Notes: generated by a model not told the origin, from the letters alone. Shown: positions 35,801-46,700, counted from the stretch's first letter. The stretch is DNA of 64,000 nucleotides from Oxytricha trifallax (GCA_000711775.1 ARYC01018357.1:1-64000), one strand, 5' to 3'. Translations and numbers: made by a program.

Positions 35801-38800
35801 AATGAATAATATCACATATTTAAAGGACACTTGAATGAATTTGGTTTCACTTCTTCTATATTTACTGTACCCAGATAGGATCCATATTTAATCTCTTTGA
35901 ACCATCAGAATCATCGATGTTCATTTCATCTAGAATTAATGCATTTTTTTAAAAGTCTCTAACCTACATAATGTGGTGTAGTGCTTTCTAAAAGGGGGTA
36001 GCATAAATTTTATGATTTTTTTTTATTCATACTTATAAAACTTGCCTCACTTAATAATTAATCCATTTTTGGGGTATATAACCCTTCAATTATGATTATG
36101 AGTATCTAATGAACAATTTATTTATATCATACAACAAATTTATTATTGTAGAAATACTTTTTGAATTTGGGAAAATTAAGTTTAATTAAATATATAGTAA
36201 TACAATATCGTGGCAGTTAAAATTGGCCAATTTAAACGATCTTGGGCTCATTCGATAGAGAATTCAAAATTAACTTGACTTTACTATTGGCGGTACTTTT
36301 TATCTCATCCCTGTAGTGAGATAACTCGACTTTAATGTGAGGGTTTATTTTAATGAATTAAGATGCGTTTAATTAAAGTCGTGTTATCTCGCTTCAGGGA
36401 TGCGATAAAATAGTACCGCCATTAGTAAAGTCCAGCTAATTTTGAAATCTCTATCGAATGAATCCTAGATTGTTTAAATTGGCCAACTTTAACTACCAAG
36501 ATTTTGTATTACTATAAATTTAATTAAAATTAATTTTCCAAATTCAAATGTATTTCAACAATATCATAAAAGATTAATTAAAGTCAATTTTAACATTAAA
36601 AAATTGTAATTTTAAATGATTTTATATCTAAATTAATTGTGTTTAACACTAATACGTTCTTTATTCAGCTGTAATTATATCAAATTAAAATTTATTTATT
36701 AAAAAATAATTCTTAAATGGTATATTCAGTATATAAAATAATATTACAGCTGAATAAAGAACTTTTTAGAGTTAAACACAATTAATTTAGATATAAAATC
36801 ATATAAAATTACAATTTTTTAATGTTAAAATTGTCTTTAAATAATCTTTTTATGATAATAAATTTGTTGTATGATATAATTAAATGTTTCATTAGATGCT
36901 CATAATCATTATTGAAGGCTTATATAACCCAAAAATTATAAGATTTTTAATTTAATTTATCTATGATTTCCCTGATAGAACTCACTTCTTAAAGAGCTAA
37001 GAAAGCCTAAGAAAAACAATTTTCTGGATGCTTGTTAGAGAGTTTTTTCTTGGTTTTAATGTAAACTAACAACTCTTGATCAATCATCTCATTCTTGAGA
37101 AGATTCTTGAAATAAAGCGAATTAAGTGATATGAAACGGGTTCTACAAAATTAATAAACTTTTAATCATATAATGTAAAGTTTATGTCCAGTAATTTACT
37201 CTTAAATGCGCCATAATCAGCTCAATTTCCTCCATCTAGATCAACATCATTTATTGTGCTAATCTAGAATTGGTACTCGTTCATATCATCAGTTCTGAAG
37301 CATCAATAAAAGTCTATTTGTAGGATTATACGTTCACACTTCAAGCATATCTCGATTTAAGACAGCTAATCTCAAGGTCAGTTGACAGGGCAGGCCTCCA
37401 TTTTATTAAGAGAATTTTTATAAATTAAAGATTTTAGTATATTAAATGAGAAAAATTAAAATCTTTTGAGTTGAAATGATTAATGAAAAATGTTCTAGTT
37501 AGCAATTATAATATATATATATATAACAAATTATTAATAGTGGTGTCTTAATTAATTTAAAACTTATAATTATTAATAAGACCATGCCCGATTTAATTTA
37601 TAAAAATTCTCTTAATAAAATGGAGGCCTGCCCTGTCAACTGACCTTGAGATTAGCTGTCTTAAATCGAGATATGCTTGAAGTGTGAACGTATAATCCTA
37701 CAAATAGACTTTTATTGATGCTTCAGAACTGATGATATGAACGAGTACCAATTCTAGATTAGCACAATAAATGATGTTGATCTAGATGGAGGAAATTGAG
37801 CTGATTATGGCGCATTTAAGAGTAAATTACTGGACATAAACTTTACATTATATGATTAAAAGTTTATTAATTTTGTAGAACCCGTTTCATATCACTTAAT
37901 TCGCTTTAAATCCTGGGTAGTTCAGTATCTTAATCTATTTTAACTAAGTGTTTTGAAATTTTTCATATTATCACAGAGTATTGTTTTTATGAAAGTTAGA
38001 ATGGGATATTCGATAGTTTAAAAAGGAACAAACTCGAGTAATTTAATATGAATATTCATGATTATTGAGATATCGATTAAGATCCTACTTTCTTCTGAAT
38101 CTTAAAATCATCTAATGATGGTCTAACTACTCTTTACAGTAATTATAGATTTCAAACTTGTTTATTCTCTTTTTATTGGATTTGAAATTTCAATATAATA
38201 AGATTGGATCCCATTACATTAATTCTGCTGTTATATATGGGCATCTTATAATAAGTCCCCTTTTTAAAACTACGTAAATGAAATTGTACAAGCTATAAAT
38301 AACTTCAGAGTGAAGTCTTTATTTTAATATTTGATCAATTAAGTTCCATTAATTTAGCATAAATCCGTTTTATTATTTTAATTGGCACCTATTTAATAGA
38401 ACCAAAACTTAATTAATAGCTAATTTTAATGGGAAATTCCAAATAGGTTAAAAAAACTAATTTTAACAAGTCTCAACTTGAATTTTTTCAAATTTTTTAC
38501 CGAATATGAAATTTTAAGCATAAAAAGAATAATTATTGCCTTAAACTAAGTTTAAAATATGAGTCTAATACTTCAAAATCAACAATTATTGTTGCTATGG
38601 AACTACTATAAAGATTAGAAATTTAAAGAGAAGTTATTTAAGCTATAAAATAGAAGTTTAATTTTTAATCTAATCATGGCAGCTAACTTAAACTCAAGCA
38701 ATTTCGTTGAAGGAGGATAATCAAAGCTAAATTTTGGCACAACTTAAAGACTTAAAAATAATTTACATCGAGTTGTAACTCAATCTTAAACGCTTGAGTT

Positions 38801-41700
38801 TGAGTTTTTAAGCAGAGTTCATCAAATAGAAATTAAAATAAGAAAGTAATCAAAAAGATAGATTTACATAAAATATAATGGCTTAGGAGAAAAAGAGCAG
38901 ATACCAATTGGAAAAGTAAAAAGAATTAATTTTCATAAGAGCTATTAATACCCATCCACTAAGCATAATTTGAAGACGCATCAAAGGGATTAGGGAAATA
39001 TAAATCTATCTTAGATCAAAAGAATTAATGCCTAATACATGTAAAAAAATTATTTCTATAGAGCCATAAAGAGAACTGTAAAAGAGATTCAAGAGATAAA
39101 GCGTTATTTAGCTAATAAATAAGCCAGTGCTAGTACTTTTAAAGCGTTTACTTAAGAGAAAGCTTTAAACATATATATTCCAGAATTAAATGCAATCAAA
39201 ATTAGAGGCTGAATTGAGAAATATTTAGATTTCTAATTATATTAAAAGCTAAGCTCATGTAGTTGCTGAGTGTGCTTCTAGGTATATCCATTCAGGTATT
39301 TCATTAAGAAAGAGTGGTATATAATTAGTGTTCCAACTATTACTTAATTAAAACAAAAGCATAAAAAAGCAATGCAAATATTTAATTAGACTAGTAGAGT
39401 TATTATTGGGTATGGTTTTATTCCATTAAGTTTAAAGAAGTTTTTTAAATGATTGTAAGAGAGTCTTTATTTAAAAATAGATATTCAAATGAAATAAATG
39501 AGATATTCACAGAAATGACAAAAGGTGTGAGGAGCTCGTTGAATTAAGGTAAGTTCACAAAGATTTATAGCCGAAGAACGTTATAATAAATCTATGCCCT
39601 TTTAGAAATAGTTGTCATTGATTTCTATATATATAAATTATAAAAGTGATGATTACTTAGCAATCGTTATTGGTACAACAAAAAACTTTAATTAAGAGAG
39701 AAATGGACTAATGGCTCTTTGTAGTGGATGTTTAGGTAGTAATTACTTTAATCATAGAGTGTGATATGGAAAAATTTGGCTTGCTTTGGTACTCAATATG
39801 AATAAGTTTAGATTATACTCATATTAAGCAAGAAAGTGTTTGTTGAGAAATCATAAAAAATGTAGAGTATCCTAATATCCAAGATAATTATAAGAAGACA
39901 TACAGGAATTTGTACAGGCAGAAAGTTTTAAGAGGTATTTCCAGACAAGCATATCAAATATGTTTGAATTTATCATTAAATATTCATACAATTAAAATGA
40001 AACTTCTTTTTAATAAACTAATCCCTAATGCCCCAACTCTACTCTACAAATATAAATGACTAAAACATCTCTTTATGAGATATTGGAGATTTTGAGTGCA
40101 ATTAAGACTATTTGGATGCTAATTACTAGGGTGAAGAATGTGGAAGTTAAGAAGATATTGATGAAATTATAATATATATATATATATATATGTTTAAAAT
40201 TTATAATAAATGTTTATTTAGAAATTTTCAAGAACTTGGAACTATATGTACCGACAATGAACAACTTTTTCGATTCTGGTTCATATGATGAAATCATTAA
40301 AAAAGGAATAGCAAATTACTATTGTTATATATATGAATATTAAAACATACAATTTTATTCTTAAAAAATATAGTTTAAATCTTCAATTAGTAAATACAAT
40401 ATTAAGCGTCTAATGTAATTTAATTAAAATTATTTATTTAATTATTTAAATTATGTAATTTAATGATATTATACAACCGTTGATAGCAATTTCTCTCAAA
40501 GTTATTTATTAAAAATTGGATAAAATAACGCAATTCTTAGGGACAGTCCTATAGCTAAAATTTTCTACAACTAAAACATTACGTTCAAAATTAAAATCTA
40601 ATTTTCATAAATTAGCTCAATTAAATATATTCAACACCTTAACACCATACTACAATTTCAATACTCATATCTCATAATAGTTTGCCCCTCTAGTTGTTAT
40701 TTTTATCTTAGACGAGTAAGTTGTAACAATTGAAAGATAAAGGTATACTTTTTTCGATGCACTAGCTAGGACTGGAGGATTCATAGGCATCATAAATATA
40801 TTTAATTTATATTTAATAAGTATTATAAGTAATCTCAATATCTATAAATTGTGTATAATGAATTCTATATATAAAAATTTAAACTTGATACTATAAATAT
40901 TGCTTGTAGATACATACTATCAGGCTTACAGAAGCTTCTTTTCTATATTTCGATTGTAAGCTAATTTATAATACTTTTAAACATAATTTATAATTCTCCT
41001 AGACAACTAAAAAATTCAAATAAAATCAATAATTCCTTAAATAAGTGAAAGTCAATACGCTTGCTTAAACCAGTTCCAATAAACATAAATCACTAGTAGA
41101 AAAAATATATAAAAACTTAATCAGAACTAAAGTAAAATTCTTTTCATTTCAAGAATATGTTTAACGAATAATGATGATATTTCAACATAAAATATATAAA
41201 ATTTAATGTTTAAATTAAAATAAGAGAATTAGGTTTTATTTCTTTTAAATAGATCATAATTTTATTAGACATAATAAAGTAGATTATATATATACATAAA
41301 TTAAATATAACAATATTGTTATGTAGAAGAAAGAAATTAGTGAAATTTTAGGTAAAATACTTGAAATTTAATAAAGTTAAGGCAAAAATAGATAAGTATT
41401 TAGAAATCACTAATCTAATAAAATCGCAGAACTTCACTTATATTTTAGGCTAACTAAATTTAAAGTACGACTAGTTAAGCCTAATCAAAGGGATGCTAAA
41501 CTAGAATGGAAATTAATCTTCCAAAATAGTTGATAAATAAGAAATTAATAATTTTTATAATAATAATTTATTTTTAATTTTATAAAGAAAGTGAAGCTAT
41601 TAAAAAAGAATAGAAACTCAAAAAGGCATTAAGATCATTACTCAATAGATTAGAATATATTATAATATATTATTTTGATTTATAGATGCCATTTTAACAG
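32872..41700 (+). CDS. Gene C: paralogue of gene A, interrupted by M4 and TBE-C
   Basis: Starts MKNRLKKS at 32,872, then DAFGYPISLTYKNKRTF and GGAVTISSRIGIL. Next come SYIRNLA joined through a short GTAGATGAG...ATGAG intron to TEYLFDQQNFDLAVKLQYQL, then NYYKCDETRFKGEQ and a CPEDLKFGLKGNFQSNFLKF block to 34,232. After TBE-C it resumes CNQDYLDANYQGEECGSQED, LELYVPTMNNFFDSGSYDE, the GGFIG block, the second hydrophobic segment, and a tail with ITNLIKSQNF, ending near 41,700. Both halves are as well preserved as in D, which argues that the 5.9-kb insertion is removed in the macronucleus. The exact stop is uncertain: the A stop codon position (ATTTGA) reads ATTTTA here. Confidence 0.68.
33402..33791. 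repeat. Short inverted-repeat element M4 (G-tract MITE)
   Basis: Starts AAATTGGGGGGGAGTTTCC and ends GGAAACTTGCCCCATAAAAT, flanked by TA at 33,400-33,401 and 33,792-33,793. It lies just after the KYAYAK coding block of gene C. Interior diverged from M1-M3. Confidence 0.72.
34783..35194. repeat. Foldback element FB3 in TBE-C
   Basis: 412-bp near-perfect palindrome with ends TTGTAAGAATACATT and AATGTATTCTTACAA, flanked by TA on both sides. The centre carries GAGCGATAACTTGACTTTAA-type sequence shared with FB1, FB2 and FB4. Inserted in the transposase part of TBE-C. Confidence 0.9.
36063..36936. repeat. Foldback element FB5, split by FB4
   Basis: The outer arms 36,063-36,145 plus 36,562-36,678 pair with 36,744-36,936. 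With FB4 taken out, the left arm reads ACAACAAATTTATTATCATA, identical to the reverse complement of the right arm. A distinct family from FB1-4. Confidence 0.8.
36146..36561. repeat. Foldback element FB4, inserted in the left arm of FB5
   Basis: 416-bp palindrome with ends TTGTAGAAATACTTT and AATGTATTTCAACAA, with TA at 36,144-36,145 and 36,562-36,563. Same family as FB1-FB3. Confidence 0.88.
37113..37908. repeat. Palindrome with two identical 317-bp arms
   Basis: 37,113-37,429 and 37,592-37,908 are reverse complements with no difference that I can find by eye; the spacer is 162 bp. Unlike the other foldbacks the arms look coding. Reading into the right edge gives CERIILQIDFYQCFRTDD, FKSKLLDINFTLYDQKFINF, VEPVSYHLIRF, with one TGA inside. 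The reading continues past 37,908 as a hydrophobic stretch (LNLFQLSVLKFFILS). On the left side, 37,110-36,960 (minus) also looks coding (LLKNEMIDQELLVYIKTKKK). It lies in the middle of TBE-C. Confidence 0.85.
38676..39968 (+). pseudogene. TBE-C 57K ORF, decayed
   Basis: The ATG at 38,676 opens MAANLNSSNFVEGGQSKL. A worn finger (KSYQYPSTKHNLKTHQ) follows near 38,935, and kinase-region traces near 39,500-39,760 (EIFTEMTKGVRSSLN; IECDME). Many frame changes. Confidence 0.6.
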
Positions 41701-41775
41701 ATAGAAAGATTTACTTATCATTAATTATTTTTCGGTTACCCATTATTTTAGTCGAAGTTTATAAGTATTGCTTTT

Positions 41776-42078
41776 TATTCATTATAGAAAAAATAAATTA
41801 CTTAGATAGCCTACATTAGCTATCCTCATTATATGTTTTTTAGATATAACTTTTAGATTTGGGTAAAGTTTCATAGCTAAGTAATGATAATAAAATTCTA
41901 TGGGAATTTTATCGAGTATGTATTTTTTGTCTTTTTTTCTAATTTGCTCTCTATTTTTTAATAAAAAAATATTTCCCTTTTGGAGTCTAAATTGGCATTT
42001 AAAACGATATATCCTTTTATCAACTAACTTGCACAAAAATTTTAACTTACAAATATATACAAAGAGTTTCTAAACCAT
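41776..42078 (-). CDS. Unrecognised ORF, about 100 aa
   Basis: The minus strand is open from an ATG at 42,078 to TAA-TGA at 41,776, with only one Gln-TAG in the N-terminal part. Contains a basic middle (KNREQIRKKDKKYILDKIP) and an aromatic tail (FYYHYLAMKLYPNLKVISKK). No domain recognised. It lies between the end of gene C and the transposase of TBE-5; it could belong to that element or be an MDS. It has more codon-like character than chance frames nearby, but I cannot confirm it. Confidence 0.35.
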
Positions 42079-42381
42079 GAAACTTCCCATTTAAATTTAA
42101 ATATTTTTTCTAAAAAAGCACAATAAGATAAAAGAATTTTATTTTAAATTAATCTAAAAAATAATTTGCGCTAAGTATTAGGACTCCATTAATATGTTGA
42201 TGAATAATAGCTCCATTAAAAGTCAATAATTCGTTATTTTAAGAATTTATATGATTTATTGATTTAAATTAAAATTAAAATATTACATATTTTTATTTTT
42301 TCCAAATTTTGAATGAATTATAAAAATCTGAGAAAAATAAGTAGGTTGATATAATTAATCAAGAATATAAATTAATTAAAA

Positions 42382-43410
42382 ATGAAGCTGAATGAAATAG
42401 AACTTCAAAAATTATAAAAAATAGTATGCCTTTTAATGTTTCGTGATAAGTAGTATCATTAATAATCATGAGTTTTTGCTACAGTTAAATAAATTTCCTC
42501 ATTATTAAAAATACCTGAAAAGACAGTATAGATAATAAAACAAAGAATTAAAGGGGAAAAAACTTACTAAAATAAGATTAAAGGAAATAAAATAAACTTT
42601 ACAGATTAATAATTAGCTTATCTGATTTCCAAAGAATCTTTGAAGGAATAGATGTTGCTCTCTTTAAAATAAAGAACTATAGTTTTCAATAGACAATTTC
42701 CAGAATAAAAGTTGTCACCAACGACTTTTTATAGAATTTATAAAAGTCATGGGATTAGATTTAAGGAATCTAGGACTGACTATAATTTGACAGAGCATAA
42801 AAGACAACTTATACAATAAGATTTATTGAGAGTTAAAGACGAACTAACTAAAATCATTAGTAACAGATAGAATATTATCTATTTAGATGAAGCTATATTT
42901 AAAGCTCATACAATAACTTATAAAACTTGGGCCCATAAATACACAAATCAGACACTATTTAAGGAAGGTACTAAATTGGACACATTGGCTGCAGTGGTTA
43001 TCATTAGCTCTAAGTTTGGACTTGAAGGATTCAGAGTTGTGCAAAAGTCAATTAAGATTGATGATCTTTTACAAGTAATTCAAGAATTAAATGCAAACTA
43101 TGAATCAAAGCCTTTGACAATATTTCTTGACAATCTAAGAGCACATCACTCCAAAATATTCAAAGAGCAGGTTGAAGCTAATGGGCGGCAACTCTTATTT
43201 AATGCACCTTACTCTTCAAAGTACAATTGTATTGAGAATGTATTTTCAAGAGTCAAAAGGGTATATAAAAAATAGTTAATTAAGCATTAGTTTAAAATCA
43301 CAAATAAACAAAACTTTTTATCAGTTGTAAAATCAATTAAGTCAATTAACATAAATGATTGTCAAATGAGTGAATAACATTGTTTAAGTTTACTTAATTA
43401 AAACTAATGA
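42382..43410 (+). CDS. TBE-5 transposase (IS630/Tc1 type), one in-frame TGA
   Basis: A single frame of 342 codons runs from the ATG at 42,382 to the TGA at 43,408-43,410. One further TGA lies at codon 30 (42,469). N-terminal DNA-binding region: SSLLKIPEKTVQIIKQRIKG, then TIVFNRQFPEQKLSPTTFYR and IYKSHGIRFKE. Catalytic residues: Asp169 in YLDEAIF, Asp250 in FLDNLRAHH, and Glu285 in YNCIENVFSRVKR, 34 residues after the second Asp. The length fits the 42-kDa TBE transposase. Apart from the early TGA it looks functional; a start after that stop would lose only the first 30 codons. Confidence 0.85.
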
Positions 43411-43465
43411 GTTTATTTAAAGTTAAGTTTATTTATTAAAAATTAAGCATACATAATTAATTATG

Positions 43466-44217
43466 TCATTAATTCATTTGCATTCTTTTTGCTGGAGGGC
43501 TCCTAATTATCGTGTTGTCTTCTCTTATGAACATATTCATTTATGTTTACCTCATTTAGTTGTTGTTGCTTAAATCGATAGTGTTAGAGATTTCATAGCG
43601 CTTTCGTTTTTTCTGCTGCTTTCGACCTAATGTCTTAATTTTGAGCATTGAGAGTGCTTTACCCTTCTTTTCTATAAAGACATAAATATTTATGTTAACT
43701 TACTTGAAAAGTGAGGGACAGACTGAATTTCCCTTAAAAACTCTTCACTTATTTAAATTGACTCCCCTTTTTATTCTTCATCGAGGATCGTATTTCTAGC
43801 AGCACACTGCGACATAACCATTTATGTCAACCATTCGTTTTTGATTGTTCCCAGGACTCCAAAGAAAAAATACTTGTCTGGAAGATCCTTGACCTCATCA
43901 TATATACCCAAGTACCTGTTGAGCGCTTAATCTTGCTTGGCATATTTGAATATGTTCGCGACACTGAGTTCAGGATAGTTTGGTACGTTGAAATAAATGA
44001 CATCTGCTGATTTAAGTAGCTCTTTGCGAGTAGCGAGGACATCTTTTATAAATTTCATGCTAGTCCGCTTATATGAGGGCAAATGGTATCCCACTATCAT
44101 GGTTAAGCTAAGATGACTTACGTGAATATTTTAAGTGGTTGTACCAATCCTACTTAGTATTTAGGCTCCCGTCTAAGACCCTTGAATTTATGTTCCCGAT
44201 ATTTTGTGATGACTCCA
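43466..44217 (-). CDS. TBE-5 22K ORF
   Basis: The ATG at 44,217 gives MESSQNIGNINSRVLDGSLN, TKQDWYNHL, aligning with MESMNDAMK...SKEDLYRYL of TBE-1. A frameshift near 44,125 follows, then LTMIVGYHLPSYKRTSMKF, matching TIVGLFLP...GTKISF. It runs on through DVIYFNVPNYPELSVANIF and DKYFFFGVLGTIKNEW. A short intron with GTAAG...TTTATAG borders at about 43,705-43,674 joins to a basic tail (KKKGKALSMLKIKTLGRKQQ, KKRKR), ending TGA at 43,466. Function unknown; the basic tail suggests a nucleic-acid or nuclear role. Confidence 0.72.
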
Positions 44218-44753
44218 TTTGAATTTTATTTATGTTTCTATTATTTAATAAGGTTGTTGTTAGGCTATTAATTAAGGAGTAATATTTTAATAAAACTGAA
44301 TTTAATTGGATTAACAAATATAAAGACATAAATAATCTATTTTTATTGGTTTAAAATTTAATAGTATACATAATTAATCTGCTCGAAGAGTTTATTCAAA
44401 TTATTAAGAAATTAATTATAGTTGAAATGATTTTATGATTGTGTTATCTAGGGATTTAGAATAAATAGGAAACAAATTTTATTGACATAATTAAATATAT
44501 TATTTTATAAAATTATTTATGTTTACATAATTATAAGGAAACTTTCAAAATTTTTCCAGGAATCTTTCACTATTCATAGATATTTATCTTGACTCCTTTT
44601 CAGGAAACTTTCAGATTCTTTACAGGAATATTTCAGAAACATTATTATTTATGTTTACATTAGCTAATTATATTTATAAATAAAATTAGACCCACAAACT
44701 TTTAATTCCTTATATTTAATAGCCTTATTATAATTAAGTAAACAATAAAAAAG

Positions 44754-46275
44754 ATGAAGAATAATTCATCAAGTTAATTGTCTTTATCTAGTGATGGAAG
44801 TAACCATAAAGATAAAGACGATAAATCAAACTTAGATGAAGTCAACGCTTCATAATTAAGTTAAGACATAATTAAAAAATTAATAAAAAGGGGCGACGAG
44901 GAATACTAATAATACTATTCGAAGTGGCAATAGAGGAGATCACCTCGTGCCCAGAATAAAGCAAAGAAACCCAGAACTCTCATGGAATGTTAATTATGTT
45001 CCCTTGTTTACACATCCCTAGAGCTTAAGAGGCACATGCTGGTTCATCAGAGAGAAAATGGAAAGTTTATTTAACTAAAACTTGGAGGAAAATATACTTG
45101 CCTTATTTGTTTCAAAGCAAAAGCAAAGTCTCAATATTCTTCAAAATCAAAACTTTTTATTCACTTAAGAAAACACAATGAACAAGAAATTTTGGCAGCT
45201 GGTTATTCAAAATTAGTAAGCTTACATAATTTAAAACTTTTAGATTCTTAATTAAATCATCAAGGCAGAACAAAGCTTAAAAAATAAAAGTTATTTGAGC
45301 AGCGATCAGGAAGAATAGAAAAGTGAAAACATAAAAATTAAAGGGGAGGGGAAGTATTTTTTATGTGATTAATCATAACAATCAAGCTAAAGCTTGCAAA
45401 TTATTGAAACTAACACTACCAATAACTCTGTATTTATTAGTGAAGTGATTTAAAGATAAAAGAAAATTTTCAAAGTACAATTAGTAGGGTCAGTTAAATA
45501 TGAGATAGCAATGATACTTGAACTTTCTCTTGACTCAAATATTCTATGTAATGACAAAACAAAATTTGATTCTATAGAAGGTTGTACATTAACTCTTGAA
45601 TTCCAAGAGCTCAATAATATCTAGAACTTGACAATATTCTTATGGAATGAATTCAAAGTTATACGACATATTCAACCTTAAGTTCAAAACTACTAAGACA
45701 AACTTTTGGGTGTATTCTTTGATGAATAAGCAATTTATATTAAAAGACTGAACTATGACATAACATTTGAATAGTTAATAGAAACTAAGCTTTCCTAATA
45801 ATAAATAAGAAAGTATTTACTTTAGATAATAGATGCAGTTGAGGAGCTTCACTAACTAGGCATCGTACATAGATTCTTAACTCCAAACAATATTAAAATC
45901 AATTTCGGCTAAATGAGCTAAATTTTCTTAACAAATTATAGTCATGCTTCATTTTTAGAACAGAGATCCTTAGCTGCTGCCATACCTTTAACCTATTACT
46001 AGCACTTTGTGGATTTAAAAGAAATGGAAGAGAGCGATCCTAGATAGGACATTTATTCCTTAATTGTCATTACAATTAGAATGAAGATAGGGAAAAAATT
46101 CAAAAACTTAGAATAAACTACTAACGACTTTGGGGAAATGGCATCGATACTCAGAAAAAACAAGACTTTTGAGAATTATAGTGAAAATATTTTAGACTAT
46201 ATTTGTTCAGATTTTTCTAAAGTGCCATCTTTATCATAGTTAAAGAAAATAGTAAAATAGTATTTTTTAAACTGA
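44754..46275 (+). CDS. TBE-5 57K zinc-finger/pseudokinase ORF
   Basis: The ATG at 44,754 opens MKNNSSSQLSLSSDGSNHKD. Finger 1 is MECQLCSLVYTSLELKRHML with VH; finger 2 is YTCLICFKAKAKSQYSSKSK followed by LFIHLRKH. One frameshift lies near 45,340 in a run of A and G. The kinase-like part then stays open to a TGA at 46,273: FDEQAIYIKRLNYDITFEQL, ELHQLGIVHRFLTPNNIKI, DIYSLIVITIRMKIG. The catalytic loop reads HRF...TPNN where a kinase has HRD...KPEN, so the catalytic Asp is Phe and this copy should be inactive as a kinase. Confidence 0.75.
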
Positions 46276-46637
46276 TTCTTTGATTAATTATATCATCCAA
46301 CTTATTTTTCTCAGATTTTTATAAATGCTTTTCTTATATTATATAGATATAGACCTTGTTAAAATTAGATCTATAATAATTTTTAAATGAATTTATCTTA
46401 TGAGAAGAAAAAAAAGTGCAAAACAAAATATAGAAATTATGCATGTTAGTTTAAATTAATAAACTTCTTTTCTAAAAAATTTTCAGATAAAAAATGCAGA
46501 ATATATAACAGAATTAATAATATCTTAAATTGTTAATTAATTTTGCAACTGGTTAAGTAAGGGACATCTATAAATGATTGATTAAAAGATTAAAAACTTC
46601 TAAATAAACTTAAAACTATTTCATTCTTCAATCAAGT
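46276..46637. other. AT-rich 3' flank of TBE-5
   Basis: No gene, and no terminal repeat recognised. Confidence 0.45.
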
Positions 46638-46700
46638 CCCTAAAACCCCTTAAATAGATGTTTATGTGATTTAATTTAAGTTTATATTTTAGAGCTTGTT
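46638..46700 (+). mobile_element. TBE-6, left-end remnant
   Basis: CCCTAAAACCCCTTAAATAG followed by ATGTTTATGTGATTT resembles the left end and subterminal region of TBE-2 (CCCCAAAACTCCTTAATGAG, GTTTATAAGTGCTTT). AGT precedes it. No matching right end found to 49,200, so the extent is unknown. Confidence 0.55.

Larger units (their letters stand above)
34236..40094 (+). mobile_element. TBE-C, TBE inside gene C with nested foldbacks (5.9 kb)
   Basis: Left end AAAACCTCAAAATCCC after AGT (34,233-34,235); the right end is very worn (GATATTGGAGATTTTG) before AGT (40,095-40,097). Subtracting FB3, FB4/FB5 and the 37.1-37.9-kb palindrome leaves roughly 3.7 kb, a normal TBE length. Transposase traces: 34,620-34,700 (N-terminal block) and 35,500-35,600 (Asp and Glu region). 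The 57K ORF follows at 38,676. Confidence 0.82.
42382..46275 (+). mobile_element. TBE-5, divergent and well-preserved TBE-type transposon
   Basis: Same three genes in the same order as TBE-2 (transposase plus, 22K minus, 57K plus), each much better preserved than in TBE-1 to TBE-4. The proteins are clearly homologous but diverged. I could not find C4A4-type termini, so the true ends and target duplication are unknown; the stated limits are those of the genes. Confidence 0.75.

Noticed and set aside
35591-35830. 79-aa minus-strand frame in TBE-C
   Set aside because: Lies opposite the transposase Glu region; hydrophobic shadow reading.
43827-44042. Minus-strand frame starting MSSLLAKSYLNQQ
   Set aside because: It is a shifted reading of the TBE-5 22K gene, whose true frame (MKFIKDVLATRKELL...) is longer and homologous to other 22K ORFs.
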